Source: Pseudomonas fildesensis
GTDB lineage: Bacteria > Pseudomonadota > Gammaproteobacteria > Pseudomonadales > Pseudomonadaceae
Length of the DNA: 64,000 bases
NCBI RefSeq assembly: GCF_001050345.1
Contig: NZ_LFMW01000003.1
Span: 1-64,000 of the forward strand
Direction of reading: 5' to 3'
The translations under genes were made by a program, and so were the position numbers. Within the stretch, counting starts at the first letter, position 1. Each line of letters starts with the position of its first letter. Below, one piece after another: positions 9,436-17,332 of the stretch. The notes beneath the pieces are model-generated. The model made no database searches, was not told where the DNA came from, and worked only from the letters and a program-made list of their open reading frames with translations.

Positions 9436-9474
9436 CAAAGCCCGCCCCGGGTAACCGGAGGCGGGCTTTGCTGT
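9436..9474. terminator. Strong hairpin terminator after first DUF1127 gene
   Basis: A 13-bp perfect stem (AGCAAAGCCCGCC/GGCGGGCTTTGCT) around a 13-base loop lies 58 bp after the stop. The T-rich right arm and the following TTTCC fit an intrinsic terminator that separates the two DUF1127 units. Confidence 0.75.
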
Positions 9475-9525
9475 TTCCGGGATTTGGGTTTTCAGCCGCC
9501 AAACAGAAGCCTGTCATATAAACAG

Positions 9526-9583
9526 GTACAGTTTAAAAAACATAACAATTAAGCAGTACAATTTAGCCTCGGTGTATCTGTAT
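9526..9583. promoter_or_regulatory. Second pair of TACAG-type sites, upstream of second DUF1127 gene
   Basis: GTACAG (9526-9531) and CTGTAT (9578-9583) flank an AT-rich 46-bp segment that probably includes the promoter. A near-match GTACAA lies between. It uses the same word as the cluster at 8847-9079, which suggests that both DUF1127 genes answer to one regulator. Confidence 0.5.
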
Positions 9584-9639
9584 CGGTAGAAACAGGCCGC
9601 CCAACATGGTGTTCCAACACTTCATGAAAGGGACACCTC

Positions 9640-9825
9640 ATGAATACCCTCACCTCGCCCTATAAACGACTGCTGAGCCGCGCAGCCCGCGCATTCGTCA
9701 GGTGGATGCGCCATAGCCATGAGCGTCGCCAGTTGGCCCAACTCGATCCGCGAGAATTGTCCGATGCTGGTATCAGCCAGGGCGATCGAATGGCTGAGCT
9801 GTCCAAGCCGTTCTGGCGTGACTAG
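9640..9825 (+). CDS. DUF1127 small protein (second paralogue)
   Basis: A 61-residue arginine-rich protein with the DUF1127 motif (QLAQLDPRELSDAGIS) and the tail AELSKPFWRD, nearly the same as that of its upstream paralogue. The N-terminal 25 residues differ. GAAAGGG precedes the ATG. Function unknown. Confidence 0.87.
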   Translation: MNTLTSPYKRLLSRAARAFVRWMRHSHERRQLAQLDPRELSDAGISQGDRMAELSKPFWRD

Positions 9826-9984
9826 ACGGTCAAGAGGCTTCCCGAACGGACAAGCGTCGGCTTAATATCCCCTCACCACGTGGCGAACCTTGTAGAACGG
9901 GCGTCTGATGCCCAATGGCAACAATGTCCGTTTCACAGTGGCCGTTCTGCGCCGCTTTATTTGTTCATCTACAGGAGTCACCCC

Positions 9985-10305
9985 ATGTCCCGTCTTCGCC
10001 TGCTGAGTGCTGCCGCCCTGTTGGCCCTGGCTGCCAACGCCACCGCGAGCAGTTTCATCGTGACCACCGACTCGATTGTCGGCGCACTTAAAGCCACCTC
10101 CGACGCCAGTTCCGATGCCACGTCCTCCCTGCGTGACAACAAGGTGGTACGCGCCGCCCGTGACGACGCCGCCAGCTTCGTCGCCAGTGAAGGCGCCATC
10201 CGTGGCGTGAAGCTGGAAAGCGCCCTGGCACAAATCCGCCAACAAGCTCCGCAACTGAACATCGCGACCGACGCACAGTTGGCACAGGCCATCCTGGCTA
10301 TCTGA
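9985..10305 (+). CDS. DUF2388 small secreted protein 1
   Basis: A 106-residue protein with an N-terminal signal peptide (cleavage likely after ATA or TAS near residue 22) and the DUF2388 core DDAASFVASEGAIRGVKLES. The ATG at 9985 has AGGAG seven bases upstream, so the longer open frame upstream is not used. First of three tandem paralogues. Some databases attach a Holliday-junction label to this family; nothing here supports that. It is probably periplasmic; function unknown. Confidence 0.85.
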   Translation: MSRLRLLSAAALLALAANATASSFIVTTDSIVGALKATSDASSDATSSLRDNKVVRAARDDAASFVASEGAIRGVKLESALAQIRQQAPQLNIATDAQLAQAILAI

Positions 10306-10411
10306 CTGCGGGTAACACGAAGGGAGCGCCAGCCGCTCCCGGACGCCTCGGCGCTGGCTCTCGCCCGGGCATTGCAGTAGCCTTGGCGCTCGCTTTCAGT
10401 TGTCGAGTCCC

Positions 10412-10720
10412 ATGGCTTTTTCATACCGCCTGTTGATTGTTCCTGTGATGTTTTCTGCCTGCTGGTCGCCATTGGCTTCGGCCTTTGACCTGTCCATCCA
10501 GAGCACCGTTGTGAGCGCGTATGCCACCAGCAAGGTGACCTCCGCGCCCTTTGATAGAAAGTGGGTACTGGCCGCCCAGGATGACGCTGCCGCTTTCATT
10601 GCCACTGACGGCCAATGGCGGGGAGCCCGGCTGGAGTCAGCGCTGGATTACCTGCGCCGAACCAGGCCAAAACTTAACGCCAGCGACCTTGAACTGGCGC
10701 AAGCAATTCTCGTCCAATAA
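10412..10720 (+). CDS. DUF2388 small secreted protein 2 (divergent)
   Basis: A 102-residue paralogue with a signal peptide (cleavage near PLASA-F) and a diverged core (QDDAAAFIATDGQWRGARLE). A TTG four codons upstream is a weaker start. It is preceded by a GGGAGCG/CGCTCCC hairpin (10322-10340) without a T-tract. It is the least conserved of the three copies. Confidence 0.8.
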   Translation: MAFSYRLLIVPVMFSACWSPLASAFDLSIQSTVVSAYATSKVTSAPFDRKWVLAAQDDAAAFIATDGQWRGARLESALDYLRRTRPKLNASDLELAQAILVQ

Positions 10721-10746
10721 TCATCTTTGTATTTCGGAGTCATTCC

Positions 10747-11067
10747 ATGCGTAGCCCGCTGATTGCCGCCACCCTTGGCCTGCTGTTGTTGGCCGACGTT
10801 GCCCAGGCACAAACCCTGGTGGCCACCAGTAACATCATTGTTCGCGCCTCAGGCCGCACTATCGATTTCACCTCGGACACCACCACCTCCATCCGTGACT
10901 CCAAAGTCGTGCGCGAAGCCCACGATGATGCTGCCAGTTTCGTCGCCACTAATGGCGCAATCCGCGGCGCGCAGCTCGAAGCGGCCTTCGATACGCTGCG
11001 AACCCGCGTACCGGAAGCCCGCGATGCCAGTGACCAGACCCTCGCCGAAGCCATTCTCGCGCTGTGA
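10747..11067 (+). CDS. DUF2388 small secreted protein 3
   Basis: A 106-residue paralogue with signal peptide MRSPLIAATLGLLLLADVAQA and core HDDAASFVATNGAIRGAQLE. CGGAG precedes the ATG. Its stop overlaps the next gene's GTG start by four bases (GTGA), so its translation is coupled to the large DUF4105 protein, suggesting that the two act together. Confidence 0.86.
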   Translation: MRSPLIAATLGLLLLADVAQAQTLVATSNIIVRASGRTIDFTSDTTTSIRDSKVVREAHDDAASFVATNGAIRGAQLEAAFDTLRTRVPEARDASDQTLAEAILAL

Positions 11068-13025
11068 GGCACCTTGCCACCTGGCTCTTGGCCGGGACTG
11101 TGCTGCTGTGTGCCGGCGCAGCCCAGGCCAGCCTGCAACTGCGGCTCAAGACCGACGGCTTGAGCCCGGCCGAACAGCAGGCCAGCCAGGCATTGCTCGA
11201 TGAAGCACTGCGTTCATTGCCGCCACGCTTTATCGAGCAGTTGGACCGGCGCATCGATGTCGGCTGGACTGACAAGATGCCCGAGAACGCTTACGGCCAG
11301 GCGTCCCTGGTGTCCGAGCTGGACCTAAACAGTAACTTGCTCGCTAGCCTGACCGGCGGCAGCGCCGCCACCCAAAAGACCAATCGCCCCCACGGCACCG
11401 TGCGCAGGGAGATGCTCGCCACCGTGCTGCATGAACTGACTCACATCTATGACCGCGCGCGGCTGTGGCCCAACGACGAGCGCGCGCTGATCCAGCGTTG
11501 CAGCCGCCAGAACAGCATCACCGGCCTGATCGGCCTGCCCGATCAATGCCGAGGCCAGAACGATCGGCGCTTCACCCTCAGCGATGACCCGCGCTTGCTG
11601 GACCTCGCCGGCTGGCCGCAATACGTCGGCCGCCGTGGCGAGCGTGAGCAGCACAACCGTCAGGTCGTACGCAGCCCGGACATCTACGAAACCACCAGCC
11701 CGCTGGAATTCGTGGCGGTCAACATGGAGTATTTCCTCCTCGACCCGAGCTACGCCTGCCGTCGCCCGGCGCTGTTCCGCTATTACAAACAACACTTTGG
11801 CTGGGCCCCACCCGAGCAGGACACCTGCGCCAAGACCTACGCCTTCCTCAACGCCGGCAACGATTTCGCCAAGACGCCGCTAGGCCAGGTCGACCCCGAG
11901 CGCGTGTATGAAATCGACTACCTGCTGGCCGAAGCCAACCAGAACCTGGTGAGCCGCTGGGGCCACAGCATGTTGCGCCTGGTGATCTGCGCGCCCGGTC
12001 GTCCCCGAGGCCCGGATTGTCGGCTGGACCTGGACCAGCATCTGGTACTGTCCTACCGCGCCTTCGTCGGTGACGTACAGCTGTCGAGCTGGGATGGCCT
12101 GGTGGGCAAGTACCCGTCACGGCTGTTCGTACTGCCGCTGGCCCAAGTGATCGACGAGTACACCAAGACCGAACTGCGCGGCCTGGCCTCCGTCCCGTTG
12201 AAACTGTCACGCCAAGAGATCAACGACACCGTCGAACACGCGGCTGAAATGCACTGGAGCTACGACGGCAACTACTTCTTCATTTCCAACAATTGCGCCG
12301 TCGAAAGTTTGAAGCTGTTGCGCAGCGGCAGCGCCAACCCGCAACTGACCGGCCTGGACAACATCACCCCCAATGGTTTGCTCGAAGTACTGCAGGCGCG
12401 CGGCCTGGCCGACACCAGCGTGCTGAACGACAAGCGCGAGGCGTTGCGCCTGGGTTATCACTTCGACTCGTTCCGCGAGCGCTACCAGGCCATGTTCGAT
12501 GTGCTGCGCAAACACTTGCCGATCAAACAGACTCAGGTTGAAGACTGGTTAGCGCTGAGCGCAGCCGAACGCCGCCTGTGGTTCGCCCAGGCCGACTTGC
12601 GCACCAGCGCCGCGTTGTTGTTGCTGGAACAAGCGAGCTTTCGCAAGCAACTGATGTTGGCCCAGGACGAAGTCAAACAACGCTACCTCGGTGCCCGCGA
12701 GCTGAAAAACGGCGGCATGGAGAAGGCCAACGCGACCTTGCAACAAATCCTCGCCAACAGCGGCTTTCTCAGTCGCCCGGCAGAACTGTTGGGCAGCGGC
12801 GGCTACGGCCTGCCGCAAACGTCGGAATCCAAACGCCTGGAATCGGAAAGCGCCGAGCGCCAGAAGCAGCTGCAATCCTTGACCGGCGAGCTGGATAAAG
12901 AGGTGAGGGCGCTGCTGGAGCCTTCCCGCGCCGCCGAAATTGCCGCCTGCGAAGCCAACCTCAAGGAAGTTGGCGAGCATTTGCGGGCACTGCACAAGGC
13001 GGCGGGAGGGCTGGAACTGCCCTGA
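11064..13025 (+). CDS. Exported DUF4105-domain protein with HExxH metallopeptidase-like region
   Basis: A 653-residue protein with a signal peptide (MRHLATWLLAGTVLLCAGAA). The N-terminal third has HELTH (123-127) and, 88 residues later, SPLEFVAVN (Glu215). That is the spacing and context of a gluzincin zinc site. The central DUF4105 (Lnb N-terminal periplasmic) domain has WGHS (His301) and SNNCAVES (Cys411); this His-then-Asn-Cys order is reminiscent of permuted papain-like folds. Several Cys (about 230-335) could form disulfides, and the last 80 residues look like a charged coiled coil. Translation is coupled to DUF2388 copy 3. Catalytic activity of either site is inference. Confidence 0.82.
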   Translation: MRHLATWLLAGTVLLCAGAAQASLQLRLKTDGLSPAEQQASQALLDEALRSLPPRFIEQLDRRIDVGWTDKMPENAYGQASLVSELDLNSNLLASLTGGSAATQKTNRPHGTVRREMLATVLHELTHIYDRARLWPNDERALIQRCSRQNSITGLIGLPDQCRGQNDRRFTLSDDPRLLDLAGWPQYVGRRGEREQHNRQVVRSPDIYETTSPLEFVAVNMEYFLLDPSYACRRPALFRYYKQHFGWAPPEQDTCAKTYAFLNAGNDFAKTPLGQVDPERVYEIDYLLAEANQNLVSRWGHSMLRLVICAPGRPRGPDCRLDLDQHLVLSYRAFVGDVQLSSWDGLVGKYPSRLFVLPLAQVIDEYTKTELRGLASVPLKLSRQEINDTVEHAAEMHWSYDGNYFFISNNCAVESLKLLRSGSANPQLTGLDNITPNGLLEVLQARGLADTSVLNDKREALRLGYHFDSFRERYQAMFDVLRKHLPIKQTQVEDWLALSAAERRLWFAQADLRTSAALLLLEQASFRKQLMLAQDEVKQRYLGARELKNGGMEKANATLQQILANSGFLSRPAELLGSGGYGLPQTSESKRLESESAERQKQLQSLTGELDKEVRALLEPSRAAEIAACEANLKEVGEHLRALHKAAGGLELP

Positions 13026-13124
13026 CATGCCAGACAACCCTTCATCATCTGTTTTCCCGGCGAAAGCTGGCTGAAAGGTTCCCAGACTAGGATCGCCCCC
13101 ACTGCCGGCAATAGACCGGCCGTT

Positions 13125-13135
13125 AACAACAACAA
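13125..13135 (+). promoter_or_regulatory. Crc/Hfq-type CA motif in the citrate transporter leader
   Basis: AACAACAACAA fits the AAnAAnAA catabolite-activity motif through which Hfq/Crc blocks translation in Pseudomonas. Unusually it abuts an ATG at 13135 that opens a 45-codon leader frame, not the transporter start 130 bp downstream. Confidence 0.6.
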
Positions 13136-13272
13136 TGGTGATTCCCGATGTCCGCCCGTACCCGCCTGTTCGTCCCAACTCCACCCGTACGCCTCGTGCC
13201 TTTCGTTCTGCGCTGACCCCAACCGGTTCGCCATTCCCTAGCCGCGCTACGCCTGGAGTATTCCTATGCTGA
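13135..13272 (+). CDS. Possible leader peptide overlapping the CitMHS start
   Basis: This 45-codon open frame begins at the ATG fused to the CA motif. Its stop lies 5 bases inside the transporter gene (TGA at 13270-13272), a layout that would allow translational coupling. The peptide is proline/arginine-rich without recognisable similarity. A second, shorter frame (13148-13216, 22 codons) is an alternative. Neither has a clear Shine-Dalgarno, so translation is uncertain. Confidence 0.3.
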   Translation: MVIPDVRPYPPVRPNSTRTPRAFRSALTPTGSPFPSRATPGVFLC

Positions 13273-14573
13273 CTTTCCTTGGCTTTGCCATGGTCATCAC
13301 GTTCATGTTCCTGATCATGACCAAGCGCCTGTCCGCGCTGATCGCCTTGATCATCGTGCCTATCCTGTTCGCGCTGTTCGGCGGTTTCGCACCGAAGATC
13401 GGCCCGATGATGCTCGAAGGCATCACCAAGCTCGCGCCGACCGGCGTGATGCTGATGTTCGCCATCCTCTACTTTGCCCTGATGATCGACTCCGGCCTGT
13501 TTGACCCGGCCGTGCGCAAGATCCTCAAACTGGTCAAGGGCGACCCGCTGAAAGTCTCCGTCGGTACCGCCGTGCTGGCTCTGGTGGTGTCCCTCGACGG
13601 TGACGGCGCCACCACCTACATGATCTGCGTGGCCGCCATGTTGCCGCTGTACAAGCGCATCGGCATGAGCCCGCGGATCATGGCCGGCCTGATCATCCTC
13701 GCCGGTGGCGTGATGAACATGACCCCCTGGGGTGGTCCGACCGCCCGCGCCGCCAGTGCGCTGCATGTGGACCCGTCGGATATTTTCGTGCCGATGATCC
13801 CGGCGATGCTGGCCGGTGTGGTCGCGATCCTGGTGATCGCCTACATGTACGGCAAGCGCGAACGCGCTCGTTTGGGTGAACTGCACCTGCAGGGCGACGA
13901 GATCGATCACAGCGAGATCAGTGTTTCGCAATTTCCGGATGCCCGCCGTCCAAAGCTGATCTGGTTCAACGGCGCCCTGACGCTGGCCCTGATGTGCACC
14001 CTGATCGCCGGCCTGTTGCCGCTGCCAGTGCTGTTCATGGTGGCGTTCAGTATCGCGATGATCGTCAACTACCCGTGCCTGCAACAGCAGAAAGACCGCG
14101 TCGCCGCCCACGCCGGCAGCGTATTGGCGGTAGTGGGGCTGATCTTCGCCGCCGGTATCTTCACCGGCATCCTGTCGGGCACCGGCATGGTCGACGCCAT
14201 GTCCAAGAGCCTGCTGGCGGTCATCCCTGACGCGCTGGGCCCTTACCTGGCAGTGATCACCGCACTGGTGAGCATGCCGTTTACCTTCTTCATGTCCAAC
14301 GATGCGTTCTACTACGGCGTGCTACCGGTACTGGCCGAAGCAGCCAGCCATTACGGCATCACCGCCGTGGAAATGGCCCGTGCCTCTATCGTTGGCCAAC
14401 CCGTGCACTTGCTCAGCCCGCTGGTCCCATCGACCTACCTGTTGGTGGCCCTGGCCGGTATCGAGTTTGGCGATCATCAGCGCTTCACCCTGAAGTGGGC
14501 AGTACTGGTTTGCCTGTGCATAATGTTCGCCGCATTGCTGATGGGGATTTTTCCGCTGTTCAGCACTCTATAA
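13266..14573 (+). CDS. CitMHS-family citrate (metal-citrate):proton symporter
   Basis: Integral membrane protein of 435 residues with about 11-12 hydrophobic segments and the CitMHS family pattern, including SLDGDGATTYMICVAAMLP and MNMTPWGGPTARAAS. Members import citrate complexed with Mg2+ or Ca2+ with protons. TGGAG nine bases before the ATG serves as ribosome-binding site. The leader holds a CA motif, so carbon catabolite repression by Crc/Hfq is likely. Confidence 0.92.
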   Translation: MLTFLGFAMVITFMFLIMTKRLSALIALIIVPILFALFGGFAPKIGPMMLEGITKLAPTGVMLMFAILYFALMIDSGLFDPAVRKILKLVKGDPLKVSVGTAVLALVVSLDGDGATTYMICVAAMLPLYKRIGMSPRIMAGLIILAGGVMNMTPWGGPTARAASALHVDPSDIFVPMIPAMLAGVVAILVIAYMYGKRERARLGELHLQGDEIDHSEISVSQFPDARRPKLIWFNGALTLALMCTLIAGLLPLPVLFMVAFSIAMIVNYPCLQQQKDRVAAHAGSVLAVVGLIFAAGIFTGILSGTGMVDAMSKSLLAVIPDALGPYLAVITALVSMPFTFFMSNDAFYYGVLPVLAEAASHYGITAVEMARASIVGQPVHLLSPLVPSTYLLVALAGIEFGDHQRFTLKWAVLVCLCIMFAALLMGIFPLFSTL

Positions 14574-14637
14574 TCCTACCGACTCACCGCGCGGCGCTGC
14601 AGCTTGCGCGGTTTAACACTTGCTCAAAGGAATACAC

Positions 14638-15405
14638 ATGGAATGGCTGACCAATCCGGAAATCTGGATTGCCTTCTTCACCCTGACGGCCCTCGAGATC
14701 GTCCTGGGCATCGATAACATCATCATGATTTCGATCCTGGTCAGCCGCATGCCCAAGCATATGCAGGCCCGCACCCGGATCTTCGGCCTGGCCCTGGCCA
14801 TGGTCACGCGAATTCTGTTGCTGCTGTCCATCACTTGGGTCATGCGCCTCACCGACGACCTGTTCGTGGTGTTCGGCGAGGGCATCTCCGGCCGCGACCT
14901 GATCCTGTTCTTCGGTGGCCTGTTCCTGTTGTGGAAAAGCTCCCAGGAGATGTACCACGCTCTGGAAGGTGAAGACGAAACCCACGAAGAGCCAGGTGGC
15001 AAGGGTGGCAAGTTCATCTACACCATCATCCAGATCGCGATCATCGACATCGTGTTCTCCCTGGACTCGGTGATCACCGCTGTCGGCATGGTTTCCCACG
15101 TGCCTGTGATGGTTGCTGCGATCATCGTCGCGGTACTGGTGATGATGCTGGCTGCCGGCACCATCAGCGACTTCATCGACAAGCACCCGTCGCTGAAAAT
15201 GCTCGCGCTGTCGTTCCTGCTGGTGGTGGGTACCGTGCTGATCGCCGAATCCTTCGACGTGCACGTGCCAAAAGGCTACGTCTACTTCGCCATGGCGTTC
15301 TCGCTGGCGGTGGAAGCGGTCAACATCAAGATGCGCACCGCCATCGCGAAAAAGAGGAAACAGCAGGACCCTGTGAAACTGCGCAAGGACATTCCGGGTC
15401 AATAA
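14638..15405 (+). CDS. TerC-family integral membrane protein
   Basis: Protein of 255 residues with seven or so membrane segments and the TerC signature LEIVLGIDNIIMISIL near the N-terminus, repeated later as DIVFSLDSVITAVGM. Acidic residues in these segments are thought to handle metal ions (Mn2+ export in the Alx/MntX branch). AAAGGA precedes the ATG at 14638; an upstream TTG start is not supported. It is a single gene closed by its own terminator. Confidence 0.92.
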   Translation: MEWLTNPEIWIAFFTLTALEIVLGIDNIIMISILVSRMPKHMQARTRIFGLALAMVTRILLLLSITWVMRLTDDLFVVFGEGISGRDLILFFGGLFLLWKSSQEMYHALEGEDETHEEPGGKGGKFIYTIIQIAIIDIVFSLDSVITAVGMVSHVPVMVAAIIVAVLVMMLAAGTISDFIDKHPSLKMLALSFLLVVGTVLIAESFDVHVPKGYVYFAMAFSLAVEAVNIKMRTAIAKKRKQQDPVKLRKDIPGQ

Positions 15406-15421
15406 ACCTGACCCGCTGCTG

Positions 15422-15448
15422 AAATGGGGCGTTCGCGCCCCATTTTTT
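15422..15448 (+). terminator. Rho-independent terminator after terC-like gene
   Basis: ATGGGGCG-TTCG-CGCCCCAT, an 8-bp stem with a stable TTCG tetraloop, is followed by a T-run 16 bp after the stop. Confidence 0.92.
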
Positions 15449-15616
15449 CATCTGCAAAAAATTGATTTCATGACAGTTTTGTTTCAATCCCCACTTTAGC
15501 TATGCGATGCTGGCGCACAGCCCATTCGCCAACTACAGCTTAAGTACAAGACGTAGAACGGCACGCGGCAATTCTCCTTTGCTCCTGTTGGAGCGCACCC
15601 ACACGGGGGGCCGAGC

Positions 15617-17275
15617 ATGCTGACCTTGCTCAATCTGCTTTCCGCCGTGACCCTGCTTATCTGGGGCACGCATATCGTCCGTACCGGCATCCTGCGGGTC
15701 TACGGTTCCAACTTGCGTCAAGTCATCGGGCATAACATGTCCAAGCGCTGGCTGGCTTTTGTCGCCGGTATCCTGGTGACGGCCATGGTGCAGAGCAGCA
15801 ACGCCACGGCGATGCTGGTCACCTCCTTTGTCGGCCAAGGGCTGATGGGCCTGATGCCCGCCCTGGCCACCATGTTAGGCGCCGATGTCGGTACCGCGTT
15901 GATGGCCCGGGTGCTGACGTTCGACCTGTCGTGGCTGTCGCCGCTGCTGATCTTTCTCGGGGTGATTTTCTTCCTGTCGCGCAAACAGACGCGGGCAGGG
16001 CAGTTGGGCCGGGTAGGGATCGGCCTCGGGCTGATCATCCTCGCGCTGCAATTGATCGTCGAAGCCGCTGGGCCGATCACCCACGCCCAGGGTGTGAAAG
16101 TGCTGTTCGCCTCGTTGACCGGCGACATCCTGCTCGACGCCCTGGTCGGCGCCTTGTTCGCGATGATTTCCTACTCCAGCCTGGCCGCCGTCCTGCTGAC
16201 CGCAACCCTTGCCGGTGCCGGCGTAATCAGCCTGCACGTGGCCATCGGCCTGGTGATCGGCGCCAACATCGGCAGCGGCGTGCTCGCGTTCCTCAGCACC
16301 AGCATGCAGAACGCCGCCGGTCGCCAAGTGGCGCTGGGCAGCCTGCTGTACAAATTGATCGGCCTGCTGCTGATCATCCCGGTACTTGACCCGCTCGTAC
16401 TCTGGATGGACGGCCTGGACTACAGCGCCCAAGGCATGGTCATCACCTTCCACCTGCTCTACAACGTCAGCCGCTGCCTCATCCTGCTGCCCACCATCGG
16501 CCCGATGGCCCGTCTGTGCGCGTGGCTGCTGCCCGAGCATGAAGAGGTCAACGGCAAAGCCAAGCCCCGTCACCTTGATCTTGCAGCCCTGGCCACACCG
16601 AGCCTGGCCTTGACCAACGCCGCGCGGGAAACCCTGCGCCTGGGTGACCTGATCGACAACATGCTCGCCGCGATGCTGGAAGTCCTGCGCGGCAAACAAA
16701 CCGCCATCACCCAGGAAATGCGCAGCCTCAGCGACGACGTCGAGGCGCTCTACAGCGCGATCAAACTCTACCTGGCGCAAATGCCACGCGAAGACCTCAG
16801 TGAACAGGACAGCCGACGCTGGGCTGAAATCATCGAGCTGTCGATCAACCTGAAGTTGGCCGGCGACCTCATCGAACGCATGCTGCGCAAAGTCCAGCAG
16901 CAGAAAACCTCCCAGCGCCGCCAGTTCTCCGAAGTGGGCCTGGAAGAACTCGCCGGCCTGCACAGCCAGTTGATCGCCAACCTGCGTCTTGGCCTGTCGG
17001 TCTTCCTCAGCGCCGACCCGGAAAGCGCTCGCCAATTACTGCGCGAAAAACGCCGCTTCCGCGCCCAGGAACGCCGCCTGGCCCACGCTCACGTCAGCCG
17101 CCTGCAGCGTAAAGTCGTGCAAAGCCTGGAGACCAGCTCCCTGCACCTGGAACTGATTGCCGACATGAAACGCTTGAACTCGTTGTTTTGCAGCAGTGCC
17201 TATGTAGTGTTGGAAACGTCCGACACCGGCGCGCTCTCCGCCGAAGATATTGCCGACATTACGCATTCGCCCTGA
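15617..17275 (+). CDS. Na/Pi-cotransporter family protein with PhoU-like C-terminus
   Basis: Protein of 552 residues. The N-terminal 300 contain two Na/Pi cotransporter repeats with the Q-S-S-N-type motif (MVQSSNATAMLVTSF and MISYSSLAAVLLTA). The C-terminal 230 residues are helical and charged, like PhoU domains. Members of this family (YjbB/NptA) move phosphate, often outward, with sodium. GGGGGCC precedes the ATG. Confidence 0.92.
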   Translation: MLTLLNLLSAVTLLIWGTHIVRTGILRVYGSNLRQVIGHNMSKRWLAFVAGILVTAMVQSSNATAMLVTSFVGQGLMGLMPALATMLGADVGTALMARVLTFDLSWLSPLLIFLGVIFFLSRKQTRAGQLGRVGIGLGLIILALQLIVEAAGPITHAQGVKVLFASLTGDILLDALVGALFAMISYSSLAAVLLTATLAGAGVISLHVAIGLVIGANIGSGVLAFLSTSMQNAAGRQVALGSLLYKLIGLLLIIPVLDPLVLWMDGLDYSAQGMVITFHLLYNVSRCLILLPTIGPMARLCAWLLPEHEEVNGKAKPRHLDLAALATPSLALTNAARETLRLGDLIDNMLAAMLEVLRGKQTAITQEMRSLSDDVEALYSAIKLYLAQMPREDLSEQDSRRWAEIIELSINLKLAGDLIERMLRKVQQQKTSQRRQFSEVGLEELAGLHSQLIANLRLGLSVFLSADPESARQLLREKRRFRAQERRLAHAHVSRLQRKVVQSLETSSLHLELIADMKRLNSLFCSSAYVVLETSDTGALSAEDIADITHSP

Positions 17276-17332
17276 ACGTACGATGGCCCGTGAAGTCAGT
17301 TAAAGCTGACCTCACTCGCCAGGAAGCCAGTT

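Noticed and set aside
12549..14111. 520-codon minus-strand frame opposite the DUF4105 and CitMHS genes
   Set aside because: Spans two genes on the other strand with His/Gln/Asp-rich shadow composition and no domain.
15470..15476. PHO-box half (ATGACAG) upstream of the Na/Pi transporter
   Set aside because: Only one 7-base half matches; the second half at the required spacing is poor and the orientation faces away from the gene.
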